In this document: one piece after another, positions 9,302-20,448 of the stretch
Numbering within the stretch: position 1 is the stretch's first letter
Layout: each line of letters begins with the position of its first letter
Origin: Macrostomum hystrix
Taxonomy: Eukaryota > Platyhelminthes > Macrostomidae
Reading direction: 5' to 3'
Assembly (NCBI GenBank): GCA_950097015.1
Contig: CATNEN010000018.1
Span: forward strand, 62,001 to 126,000
Length of the DNA: 64,000 nt
Translations under genes and position numbers: made by a program
Notes under the pieces: model-generated
Told to the model about the DNA's origin: nothing
Database searches by the model: none
The model's input: the letters and a program-made list of their open reading frames with translations, nothing else

Positions 9302-12300
9302 CTACCAGGCAGTCTCTATACCAATGTGTGTACACTAGCTCATCTGCATTCTATCTCTACCAAGCAGACTCTATACCAATGTGTGTACACTAGCTCATCT
9401 GCATTCTATCTCTACCAAGCAGTCTCTATACCAATGTGTGTACACTAGCTCATCTGCATTCTATCTCTACCAAGCAGTCTCTATACCAATGTGTGTACAC
9501 TAGCTCATCTGCATTCTATCCCTACCAAGCAGACTCTATACCAATGTGTGTACACTAGCTCATCTGCATTCTATCTCTACCAAGCAGACTCTATACCAAT
9601 GTGTGTACACTAACTCATCTGCATTCTATCTCTACCAAGCAGTCTCTATACCAATGTGTGTACACTAGCTCATCTGCATTCTATCCCTACCAAGCAGTCT
9701 CTATACCAATGTGTGTACACTAGCTCATCTGCATTCTATCTCTACCAAGCAGTCTCTATACCAATGTGTGTACACTAGCTCATCTGCATTCTATCTCTAC
9801 CAAGCAGTCTCTATACCAATGTGTGTACACTAGCTCATCTGCATTCTATCTCTACCAAGCAGTCTCTATACCAATGTGTGTACACTAGCTCATCTGCATT
9901 CTATCCCTACCAAGCAGACTCTATACCAATGTGTGTACACTAGCTCATCTGCATTCTATCCCTACCAAGCAGTCTCTATACCAATGTGTGTACACTAGCT
10001 CATCTGCATTCTATCCCTACCAAGCAGTCTCTATACCAATGTATGTACACTAGCTCATCTGCATTCTATCCCTACCAAGCAGTCTCTATACCAATGTGTG
10101 TACACTAGCTCATCTGCATTCTATCTCTACCAAGCAGTCTCTATACCAATGTGTGTACACTAGCTCATCTGCATTCTATCTCTACCAAGCAGACTCTATA
10201 CCAATGTGTGTACACTAGCTCATCTGCATTCTATCTCTACCAAGCAGTCTCTATACCAATGTGTGTACACTAGCTCATCTGCATTCTATCTCTACCAAGC
10301 AGACTCTATACCAATGTGTGTACACTAGCTCATCTGCATTCTATCTCTACCAAGCAGTCTCTATACCAATGTGTGTACACTAGCTCATCTGCATTCTATC
10401 TCTACCAAGCAGTCTCTATACCAATGTGTGTACACTAGCTCATCTGCATTCTATCCCTACCAAGCAGTCTCTATACCAATGTGTGTACACTAGCTCATCT
10501 GCATTCTATCTCTACCAAGCAGTCTCTATACCAATGTGTGTACACTAGCTCACCTGCATTCTATCTCTACCAAGCAGACTCTATACCAATGTGTGTACAC
10601 TAACTCATCTGCATTCTATCTCTACCAAGCAGTCTCTATACCAATGTGTGTACACTAGCTCATCTGCATTCTATCTCTACCAAGCAGTCTCTATACAAAT
10701 GTGTGTACACTAGCTCATCTGCATTCTATCCCTACCAAGCAGTCTCTATACCAATGTGTGTACACTAGCTCATCTGCATTCTATCTCTACCAAGCAGACT
10801 CTATACCAATGTATGTACACTAGCTCATCTGCATTCTATCCCTACCAAGCAGTCTCTATACCAATGTATGTACACTAGCTCATCTGCATTCTATCCCTAC
10901 CAAGCAGTCTCTATACCAATGTGTGTACACTAGCTCATCTGCATTCTATCCCTACCAAGCAGTCTCTATACCAATGTGTGTACACTAGCTCATCTGCATT
11001 CTATCCCTACCAAGCAGTCTCTATACCAATGTGTGTACACTAGCTCATCTGCATTCTATCCCTACCAAGCAGTCTCTATACTAATGTGTGTACACTAGCT
11101 CATCTGCATTCTATCTCTACCAAGCAGACTCTATACTAATGTGTGTACACTAGCTCATCTGCATTCTATCCTTACCAACCAGTCTCTATACCAATGTGTG
11201 TACACTAGCTCATCTGCATTCTATCTCTACTAAGCAGTCTCTATACCAATGTGTGTACACTAGATCATCTGCATTCTATCCCTACCAACCAGTCTCTATA
11301 CCAATGTGTGTACACTAGCTCATCTGCATTCTATCCTTACCAACCAGTCTCTATACCAATGTGTGTACACTAGCTCATCTGCATTCTATCCCTACCAAGC
11401 AGTCTCTATACCAATGTGTGTACACTAGCTCATCTGCATTCTATCTCTACCAAGCAGTCTCTATACCAATGTGTGTACACTAGCTCATCTGCATTCTATC
11501 TCTACCAAGCAGTCTCTATACCAATGTGTGTACACTAGCTCATCTGCATTCTATCCCTACCAAGCAGTCTCTATACCAATGTGTGTACACTAGCTCATCT
11601 GCATTCTATCTCTACCAAGCAGTCTCTATACCAATGTGTGTACACTAGCTCATCTGCATTCTATCCCTACCAAGCAGTCTCTATACCAATGTGTGTACAC
11701 TAGCTCATCTGCATTCTATCCCTACCAAGCAGTCTCTATACCAATGTGTGTACACTAGCTCATCTGCATTCTATCCCTACCAAGCAGTCTCTATACCAAT
11801 GTGTGTACACTAGCTCATCTGCATTCTATCTCTACCAAGCAGTCTCTATACCAATGTGTGTACACTAGCTCATCTGCATTCTATCCCTACCAAGCAGTCT
11901 CTATACCAATGTGTGTACACTAGCTCATCTGCATTCTATCCCTACCAAGCAGTCTCTATACCAATGTGTGTACACTAGCTCATCTGCATTCTATCCCTAC
12001 CAAGCAGTCTCTATACCAATGTGTGTACACTAGCTCATCTGCATTCTATCTCTACCAAGCAGTCTCTATACCAATGTGTGTACACTAGCTCATCTGCATT
12101 CTATCCCTACCAAGCAGTCTCTATACCAATGTGTGTACACTAGCTCATCTGCATTCTATCCCTACCAAGCAGTCTCTATACCAATGTGTGTACACTAGCT
12201 CATCTGCATTCTATCCCTACCAAGCAGTCTCTATACCAATGTGTGTACACTAGCTCATCTGCATTCTATCTCTACCAAGCAGTCTCTATACCAATGTGTG

Positions 12301-13195
12301 TACACTAGCTCATCTGCATTCTATCCCTACCAAGCAGTCTCTATACCAATGTGTGTACACTAGCTCATCTGCATTCTATCCCTACCAAGCAGTCTCTATA
12401 CCAATGTGTGTACACTAGCTCATCTGCATTCTATCCCTACCAAGCAGTCTCTATACCAATGTGTGTACACTAGCTCATCTGCATTCTATCCCTACCAAGC
12501 AGTCTCTATACCAATGTGTGTACACTAGCTCATCTGCATTCTATCTCTACCAAGCAGTCTCTATACCAATGTGTGTACACTAGCTCATCTGCATTCTATC
12601 CCTACCAAGCAGTCTCTATACCAATGTGTGTACACTAGCTCATCTGCATTCTATCCCTACCAAGCAGTCTCTATACCAATGTGTGTACACTAGCTCATCT
12701 GCATTCTATCTCTACCAAGCAGTCTCTATACCAATGTGTGTACACTAGCTCATCTGCATTCTATCCCTACCAAGCAGTCTCTATACCAATGTGTGTACAC
12801 TAGCTCATCTGCATTCTATCTCTACCAAGCAGACTCTATACCAATGTGTGTACACTAGCTCATCTGCATTCTATCCCTACCAAGCAGTCTCTATACCAAT
12901 GTGTGTACACTAGATCATCTGCATTCTATTCCTACCAAGCAGTCTCTATACCAATGTGTGTACACTAGCTCATCTGCATTCTATCCCTACCAAGCAGTCT
13001 CTATACCAATGTGTGTACACTAGCTCATCTGCATTCTATCTCTACTAAGCAGTCTCTATACCAATGTGTGTACACTAGATCATCTGCATTCTATCTCTAC
13101 CAAGCAGTCTCTATACCAATGTGTGTACACTAGCTCATCTGCATTCTATTCCTACCAAGCAGTCTCTATACCAATGTGTGTACACTAGATCATCA
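9302..13195. repeat. 55-bp minisatellite, about 70 copies
   Basis: Each unit carries CTCTATACCAATGTGTGTAC, then ACTAGCTCATCTGCATTC and TATCTCTACCAAGCAG. The period of 55 is exact (for example starts at 9314 and 9369). Common variants are CTCTACC versus CCCTACC and AGTCTC versus AGACTC. Variants cluster near 11080-11340 and at the right end (AGATCATC), as expected for an array homogenised from the middle. Not coding: 55 is not a multiple of 3. Confidence 0.98.
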
Positions 13196-13460
13196 ATATT
13201 CTATTTAGCAAGCGGGTAAAGGTAGAAAGTTTGCTTGATCTTTTAGAAGCAGTGCAAGAGCAGCAGGCATTGTTGACACAGCAGCGTTTCTGGAGTCCCT
13301 TGCCATCTCGCCATGTAATGCGACTTGGAGTTCTTTAGGGCGAAGGAAAGCTAAATTAGTCTAGGATTGTGGCTGAGACTGGGCCGTTGCGGCGAGACCT
13401 CATGACAGCTGAGGCTTGCACTGAGTCAACAAGGCAGGACTCGGGTCTGTTTTTTCAGCA
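13196..13460. other. non-repetitive spacer upstream of the repeat-protein gene
   Basis: About 265 bases of ordinary composition between the 55-bp array and a TATA box. No exon recognised. Confidence 0.3.
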
Positions 13461-13461
13461 G

Positions 13462-13467
13462 TATAAG
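13462..13467 (+). promoter_or_regulatory. TATA box of the 13543 gene
   Basis: TATAAG within CAGTATAAGAGTAAAT, 80 bases upstream of the ATG at 13543. A start near 13492 would give a leader of about 50 bases. Confidence 0.4.
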
Positions 13468-13542
13468 AGTAAATATCTACCGAATGCACGAACCTTCGGT
13501 CGAGTTACGCGCTGATTCTCGCTGCCTGAGTTATGTTTAAAC

Positions 13543-14640
13543 ATGGCCGAGATGTACGTACGACAGAAATTGAACCAGGCGCAGGTCGGTGAGACGCAGG
13601 TCGGTGAGACGAAGGTCGGTGAGACGAAGGTCGGCGAGACGAAGGTCGGTGAGACGCAGGTCGGTGAGACGAAGGTTGGTGAGATGAAGGTCGGTGAGAC
13701 GAAGGTCGGCGAGACGAAGGTCGGTGAGGCGCAGGTCGGTGAGACGCAGGTCGGTGAGACGCAGGACGGTGAGATGAAGGTCGGTGAGATGAAGGTCGGT
13801 GAGACGCAGGTCGGTGAGACGAAGGTCGGTCAGACGCAGGACGGTGAGACGAAGGTCGGTCAGACGCAGGACGGTGAGACGAAGGTCGGTGAGACGAAGG
13901 TTGGTGAGACGCAGGTCGGTGAGATGAAGGTCGGTGAGGCGCAGGTCGGTGAGACGAAGGTCGGTGAGACGAAGGTCGGCGAGACGAAGGTCGGTGAGAC
14001 GCAGGTCGGTGAGACGAAGGTCGATGAGACGCAGGTCGGTGAGACGAAGGTCGGTGAGACAAAGGTCGATGAGACGAAGGTCGGTGAGGCGCAGGTCCGT
14101 GAGACGAAGGTCGGTGAGACGAAGGTCGGTGAGGCGCAGGTCCGTGAGGCGCCAATGGTTCGCAGAATTCGCCATTCGACCAGCAGCAACTGTGTCGCAC
14201 AGCAGTCACAAGCAATGGAGCAGCCACGCAGGCACAGCACTATCTTTCCGCAGCAGCAACATCTTGTACTTCAGCGTCCTAGGCGAGGTAGAATGTTCAG
14301 TCTATTTCATTGGGAAAGCGCCGCTGAAGCTCTGCGATGGCAACAGCCAGCTGGTACAAAGTAAGATTACGGAAATGAAAGTTAACAACTTTGCGTACCA
14401 TAGCATTCAATTAGTAGAACATTTTATGACCATATTCAATGATTGGGATTTGAGTAAACATGAATTCAAGTACATGTAAGTTGAAATTTTATTAAATCGG
14501 GATTTCAGTGAAACAAGATTTCAAAAAACTGGGATTTGAAAGAATCGGGATTTAATTTGGATTTTGATTTGAGTGTTTTGGGATTTCAGTGAATTGTGTT
14601 TGAGAAAGAAAGCTTGACTTTGTTGTTAATTTTCAGCCGT

Positions 14641-14672
<32 letters not shown>

Positions 14673-15066
14673 TCCCAGCTGCCCTACGCGCCGCTTTCAA
14701 TCAGTGGACAACTATTATCCCATAGCCTACGTGCTGCGGGAAGAGGACTTGCAGTCCGCGGACACTCACCCGGTCTCCGAGCGGACTCGCACCGTGGAGC
14801 TGCTGCCCCAGGCTGACGGCCGGGACGCCACCGTTCGCATTGTTGCTGAAGCCCGGCTAGCGCCGACGCAGCCACCGGAGCGGCCGCCGCATCTGCCGGC
14901 GTCGCCCTACGCCTACGTGCCGGGGCGACGGCTGGCACCGAGCCGCTCAACAGAAGCTGCTCCGTCAGAAACAAGGCGCAGGCCAGCCTCTTCAACTGTG
15001 GCAGCAGTCGGAGCGAGTGAGTCAAGCAGAGTCAGGCAGTTGGTGGCAAGGTTTCAAGATGGGTAG
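13543..15066 (+). CDS. repeat protein with polyQ terminal exon, two exons
   Basis: Exon 1 runs from ATG 13543 (AAACATGGCC) to donor ACAAA/GTAAGA at 14360. Exon 2 runs from acceptor TTAATTTTCAG at 14637 to TAG 15066. The phases join, giving about 415 residues. Exon 1 is mostly a five-residue repeat (VGETK or VGETQ) from a 15-bp minisatellite. Exon 2 begins with ten glutamines, then FQSVDNYYPIAYVLREEDLQ, RTVELLPQADGR and a proline- and arginine-rich tail, with strongly coding-like GC-rich third positions. No family is recognised. Alternative: in 14253-14360 another frame (NILYFSVLGEVECSVYFIG) has better codon bias than the repeat frame, so the true exon could begin at an acceptor near 14262 (CTTTCCGCAG). 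In that case the VGET array would be intronic, but its exit phase does not fit exon 2. Confidence 0.5.
13582..14150. repeat. 15-bp minisatellite, about 38 copies
   Basis: Unit GAGACGAAGGTCGGT with CAG/AAG, ACG/ATG/GCG and GTC/GAC variants. The 15-bp period keeps the VGET(K/Q) frame open across the array. Confidence 0.96.
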
Positions 15067-15124
15067 CTGTCTACTCAAGACCCTGGCTTATCTATGGTAG
15101 AAACTGCTCGTCAAGTTGATAACC

Positions 15125-15385
15125 TGTTCGTCAAGCTCATACCTGTTCGTCAAGCTCATACCTGTTCGTCAAGCTCATACCTGTTCGTCAAGCTCATACC
15201 TGTTCGTCAAGCTCATACCTGTTCGTCAAGCTCATACCTGTTCGTCAAGCTCATACCTGTTCGTCAAGCTCATACCTGTTCGTCAAGCTCATACCTGTTC
15301 GTCAAGCTCATACCTGTTCGTCAAGCTCATACCTGTTCGTCAAGCTCATACCTGTTCGTCAAGCTCATACCTGTTCGTCAAGTTA
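15125..15385. repeat. 19-bp minisatellite, about 13.5 copies
   Basis: Unit GTTCGTCAAGCTCATACCT, nearly identical throughout. It lies 60 bases after the stop of the polyQ gene and before its likely poly(A) signal, so it would be within the 3' UTR. Confidence 0.97.
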
Positions 15386-15508
15386 TTACCTCCTATCCTT
15401 AAAAGCAATTGTTAAAAATGAATCGTGTTTTCTCATGTATATTTGTCAAAATGCTTTAAATTTGAGGCCAAAAGTTAAAAACCTAAATTTGCAATTATCA
15501 GAGATTTG

Positions 15509-15514
15509 AATAAA
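15509..15514 (+). terminator. poly(A) signal of the polyQ gene
   Basis: AATAAA about 440 bases after the stop at 15066, in AT-rich DNA. The first such hexamer I see downstream on that strand. Confidence 0.4.
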
Positions 15515-16500
15515 CGTTAATGTTAAAAAATATCAGTTGAAAGCTTTGACAAAGGCGTGACACTTTGATAAGTGCATGCGCATTGACATGGAAAACAGCA
15601 TGGTGTTATCGTATCGAATGCGCAAAAATATTGACCCTTAAACTAAAACATCCTGCATCTAAACGATAAGGCTATAAAAACTTAAAAGGACATGGCATCG
15701 TCTTCTACCTTTTTAGATTTTTGTGTCAGAAATTAACTAATATGTTGCACAAATTAATCAAAAATCAAGACATCCTTGTTAAAATCTATCTGTTGATTTT
15801 CAGATATCAATTTTTACGTTAATCTACTTACCTCTAGAAATCGAACCGCGAGGGTGGCTTCAAGTGTGTCACAAAATTAGTTCTTTCTTATCGTTTTATC
15901 TTATTTGTCAATTTTTTATAACTGCTACCTAATGCAGAGCTACCTAATACAATGCATTTAATTCAAGCCGTGAGCACTTAATTGCGATATTGAGGTACTG
16001 CTCAAATACACAAGTACATGATTGGGACTGCGAGCAGTTACGGGATTGCAGACAAGTACCTCATAAGTGAAACCTGGGCCTGAGAGCAGAATGCGCTGCT
16101 ATTCTACTACAAGTAGCACGTAAAGTAGTTCCTTCTGTAATCGCGCGACAGTGCGCCAGCAACAAATCTATTGTTTATCCTTCTCACTATGCAATGTCCT
16201 GCTATATCTAAATAACCTGTGTGATTTACGATGATGAGAAAGTCAAGGACATTTAATTGTAAACACCTGTGTACTTATCACTGTTCTCGTGTGAGCTCAA
16301 GGAACAGCAAAGAAATGATGACTACAGCCCCCCTGCTGCGAAAAAAGTCGTGCAAAACATTGAAGCAGCTCGGCTCACAAGACTTTTGAGAACACCAAGA
16401 CTCCGTTGCAACGCTGGAAAGCTTCATCACTGCTTTGCTTTATGTTTTCTTCTCGAGACAAAAATAATCCGCTGAGAATTGTCAATTTTTGCAGACAACC
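15515..16500. other. AT-rich intergenic segment, no supported gene
   Basis: No exon recognised. It holds an inverted repeat (GAGGTACTGCTC near 15992 against GAGCAGTTAC and AAGTACCTC near 16028-16060). There is also a minus-strand GGTTCGATTTC with consensus donor AGAG/GTAAGT near 15835, to which I can attach no exon or tRNA. Confidence 0.35.
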
Positions 16501-17119
16501 GTGTTTCTGTGTGATAACTCACCTTTGCTAGGTTTCCGTGTGAGAACTCACCTTTGCTAGGTTTCCGTGTGAGAACTCACCTTTGCTAGGTTTCTGTGTG
16601 AGAACTCACCTTTGCTAGGTTTCCATGTGAGAACTCACCTTTGCTAGGTTTCTGTGTGAGAACTCACCTTTGCTAGGTTTCCGTGTGAGAACTCACCTTT
16701 GCTAGGTTTCCGTGTGAGAACTCACCTTTGCTAGGTTTCTGTGTGAGAACTCACCTTTGCTAGTTTTCTGTGTGAGAACTCACCTTTGCTAGGTTTCCGT
16801 GTGAGAACTCACCTTTGCTAGGTTTCTGTGTGAGAACTCACCTTTGCTAGGTTTCCGTGTGACAACTCACCTTTGCTAGGTTTCGGTGTGAGAACTCACC
16901 TTTGCTAGGTTTCTGTGTGAGAACTCACCTTTGCTAGGTTTCGGTGTGAGAACTCACCTTTGCTAGGTTTCGGTGTGAGAACTCACCTTTGCTAGGTTTC
17001 GGTGTGAGAACTCACCTTTGCTAGGTTTCTGTGTGAGAACTCACCTTTGCTAGGTTTCTGTGTGAGAACTCACCTTTGCTAGGTTTCCGTGTGAGAACTC
17101 ACCTTTGCTAGGTTTCTGG
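16501..17119. repeat. 29-bp minisatellite, left part, about 21 copies
   Basis: The unit contains GTGTGAGAACTCACC and TTTGCTAGGTTTC. The core GTGAG-AA-CTCAC is a short inverted repeat. Variants are CCGTG, CTGTG and CGGTG. The same array resumes at 20161 after the retrotransposon. Confidence 0.97.
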
Positions 17120-17326
17120 AGCTTTCCTTTCTTTTTTCTTTCTTCCTTTCCTTTCTAGTTTCCGAGAGCCACTTATATTTTGAGCCCCTTATATTTACAC
17201 TGACGTGCAAGTATAATTCTGACGCCTCCTAGTGACGCAGCAGCAGCACCTGCATCAGACTGCGCTCTCATCGGTCGGCTCGGTGAGCCGCGCCCCCCGG
17301 CTGCGGCTGCAAAAGTCAGCACCAAA

Positions 17327-18496
17327 GTGAGACGGGGCAAGCGGAGCGTTCGGCGTCGGATCGAGAGGCGTCGTGAACGGAATCGCAGAGGCCGGCTGCG
17401 CGGATCCAACATGCGCCGCCAGCCCACCCCGTCCACCGAGGATTTGGATTTGCCGGGTGGCGCCGGAGACCATGAGGCCCGATGTCAGCGGGCCCCAGCC
17501 GTACCAGACTGCACGCTTAGATTGGCAACCTTCAACTGACGCACTCTGAAGGCAACCTGGCGAAGAGGATTGGTTGCCCAACTCGCCCAAGATCTGCGTT
17601 TGGACATACTGATGTTGCAAGAGCATTCCATCGTCAGCGGACCCGACTTGCAAGTGGAAGACCTTGGTGGCGGCTGGACCCTGTTCTACACCTCCGCGGA
17701 CAAGAAAGGACGTGGCGGGGTCGGTGCCCTTGTAAACCCTCGGCTGCGACAAAGCGTGCGCTGTCTCCCCATGAGCCCCCGACTGATGCGGGTTGACATT
17801 CGCCTACGTAACCGCAACGCGCGCCTCTTCTGTGCGTACGCGCCGACAGCTGCCCACCCAGAAGAAGCTGGCAGGTTCTACGATCTCCTGTCGGCTCAAC
17901 TGGAAACCGTCGCGCGGCGAGACACTCTGGTGGTGCTTGGCGATCTGAATGCGGTGATGCGTCGATCCGCTAGCGCCCCTTATGTGACTTCACGCGAGAA
18001 TCCAAACACTGATGCGCTGGTGAGTCTGACAGAGCAACACGACCTGGTGTCTGCAAATACCACCATCTGCAAACCTGCCAGCCGGCTCGCGACCTTTACC
18101 GGCTGTAAACGGAGAAGGCGAAATGCAACCGGCCGTAACGCGACTTGCAGGCTAGCGCAGTTAGACCACGTGCTACTGAGCACTCGCGAACGCCGCCGAG
18201 CATTGAATTGCGACACCGTCAGACCACTGGCCGTGGGGTCAGACCATAAGTTGCTGTTCTGTGACTTGCGTCTCCGTGACCCCCTGTACAAACCACCGAA
18301 GAAAATACCGCGAGGCGTTTCTTTAGAGCACTGCGGAACCCAGCAACTAGGAACAGCTTCTCTCGCGCCTTCTCCACCGCGCTGGGCGACACCCACAACG
18401 CTCAGTATGGTGACATATGCGCCGCAATCCACACCGCAGCGGAAAGCACGCTACCACTCGTGTGTCCACCGCAGCGCTCACAACCAGTGTGGATGA
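17327..18496 (+). pseudogene. LINE endonuclease region, interrupted
   Basis: The frame opens at 17327 and reads to LRLATFN, then meets TGA at 17537-17539 where related elements continue with a residue before RTL; the next codons here are RTLKATW. It then runs from there to 18496. Endonuclease hallmarks are LQEH, YAPT, GDLNAV, LDHVL and GSDHKLL near the C-terminal end. After KPPKK the frame loses likeness to such proteins and the neighbouring frame takes over (ARRFFRALRNPATRNSF near 18310). That indicates a one-base frameshift in the GAAGAAAAT run at about 18298-18306. Confidence 0.8.
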
Positions 18497-20112
18497 GCGA
18501 CCCAGCAATCAGAGAGGCCCAAGATCGAGTGCAGCGACTCAGGAGGAGCAGGCACACAACAGACGAGGCGGAAAAGGCCCTCGCCATTGTCTACAAAGAG
18601 CAGCAGCTGGCTGCCGTGAGCAAGGCCATCCGCGCCGTCACCTCCGCCGCCCCGGACAGGAAAAGCGGCACCATGTGGACTGCCATCAACACCCTCACTG
18701 GCAGGAAGCAACGCACGGCGCTCAACCTGGTTGGGGACACGCCGGAGGAGCGCAAGAACAGCCTGCGGGACTTTTTCGCTAGCATAGTGAATGCGCCACC
18801 ACCTGCGCTCCCTGATGTGCTGCCCTCTGACACGCCACTGCCGCCTCCGCATCATTTCTGTACCGGCCATGTGACCGCAACCGATGTTTGTCAGCTCGCC
18901 AAGAAGATCCCAGCCGGCAAGGCAACGGGTCCCGACGAAGTTCCCAACGAGGTGCTCAGACTGCCCAAGGTCGCCCAGGAGATCGCCAGGGTGATCAACA
19001 ACGTTCTTGACACTGGCGTCGCACCTCCGGAGTGGACCCGAGCACATATCGTCGGAATCCCCAAGAAGCCGGGCACCAACAAGATTGAAGAACATCGGGG
19101 CATCTCCCTGATGTCCTGTGCCGCCAAGCTGTACAACAAGCTGCTACTGTCGCGCTTGCAGCAAGTGCTGGACCCTTACCTGCGGTACGAGCAAAATGGG
19201 TTCCGGCCACGACGCGGTACAGTCACGCAAATTCTGGCGCTCCGGAGAATTATCGAGGAATCGCGCATTCGCCAGTCGGACCTTTTCTGTCTGTTCATCG
19301 ACTTCCTGAAGGCTTTCGACTCGGTGGCTCGAGGCGTGATTCCACTAGTTCTCCGAGCCTACAACGTGCCAGAGAAACTGATTGCAGCAGTGATGGCGCT
19401 CTACCACGACACGCTCGCTGCTGTGATCACACCTGACGGCCTTTCCGACTTCTTCACCACCTCATCCGGAGTCCTGCAGGGAGACACCCTCGCTCCCTTC
19501 CTGTTTATCCTCATCTTGGACTGGGTGCTGCGGACAGGACTACCGGACAACTCGGACGGCTACATCCTATGCAGGCGAACGAGCAGCCGGCACCCGGAGA
19601 AGCGGCTGGCAGTCCTCGGATATGCTGATGACCTCGCCCTGCTGGCATCCACTGCTGCTGGTGCTCAACGCCTCCTCGACGGCCTAGCTGCTGCCGCTGC
19701 GAAGGTTGGCCTTAAGATCAACGCCAAGAAGACGGAGGTCTTGACTGTGCCAGCCGATCTGCCAGCAAACATCCGCCTTCCCAGCATGGACAGCGCAACG
19801 GCAGCACCGCTCCCCCGATGTGAGCAGTTCCGGTACCTTGGTGGTCTCGTGCCCAGCGTCCGGGAGGACCTGCGGCGTCGCAGGGAGCTTGCGTGGGCGG
19901 CTTTCCGCTCAGTGCGCATCGTGCTCCAAAGCGACGCCCTGCCAGACCAGCTGAGAACCCGACTGTTCCAGGCTGTGGTGGCAACGGTGCTCTTCTACAA
20001 CGCCGAGACCTGGACCATGACGGATGTGCTGGAGCGCCAGCTGGACGCGGCGCACTCCAGACTGCTGCGCGCTGCCTTCAGCACCAGGCTCTCTACCAGC
20101 GGGCCAAGCTGA
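18307..20112 (+). pseudogene. LINE reverse transcriptase region
   Basis: The open frame in this phase has its first ATG at 18460, but coding likeness begins at about 18307. Reverse-transcriptase blocks are present in order: AGKATGPDEVPNEVL, NGFRPRRGTVTQIL, FIDFLKAFDSV with the first catalytic Asp, GVLQGDTLAPFLFIL, YADDLALLA with the catalytic Asp pair, GLKINAKKTEVL and FRYLGGLV. The catalytic residues look intact. The frame ends at 20110-20112 after LLRAAFSTRLSTS. The expected continuation (ALYQRAKLSPPSVTL, RRL) lies in another frame at about 20085-20143, so a third break is near 20080. The element is then cut off at the simple-repeat tail. Confidence 0.85.
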
Positions 20113-20160
20113 GCCCTCCCAGCGTGACCCTGCCACAGCGCCGCCTGTATTGTATTGTAT

Positions 20161-20448
20161 TAGGTTTCCTTGTGAGAACTCACCTTTGCTAGGTTTCCGT
20201 GTGACAACTCACCTTTGCTAGGTTTCCGTGTGACAACTCACCTTTGCTAGGTTTCCGTGTGACAACTCACCTTTGCTAGGTTTCCGTGTGACAACTCACC
20301 TTTGCTAGGTTTCCGTGTGACAACTCACCTTTGCTAGGTTTCCGTGTGACAACTCACCTTTGCTAGGTTTCTCTTTGAGAACTCAGCTTTGCTAAGTATC
20401 TGTGTGAGAACTCACCTCTGCAAGGTTTCTGTGTGATATTTTCACCTT
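20161..20448. repeat. 29-bp minisatellite, right part, about 9 copies
   Basis: Continuation of the array at 16501-17119. Most units here carry GTGTGACAACTCACC rather than GTGTGAGAACTCACC, a variant rare on the left side. The last three units are degenerate and grade into the polypyrimidine tract. Confidence 0.95.

Larger units (their letters stand above)
17119..20160 (+). mobile_element. non-LTR retrotransposon (LINE), degenerate, inserted in the 29-bp array
   Basis: The element spans from GGAGCTTTCC after the left array to a TATTGTATTGTATT tail at 20146-20160, followed at once by TAGGTTTCC of the resumed array. It has an apurinic-type endonuclease followed by a reverse transcriptase, the usual order for RTE- or CR1-like elements; the clade is not determined. 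The short simple-repeat tail replaces a poly(A). Breaks are an in-frame TGA at 17537-17539, a frameshift near 18300 and another near 20080, so it is unlikely to be active. The array continuing on both sides shows that insertion came after array expansion. A target-site duplication cannot be measured, because TAGGTTT is part of the array unit. Confidence 0.9.
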
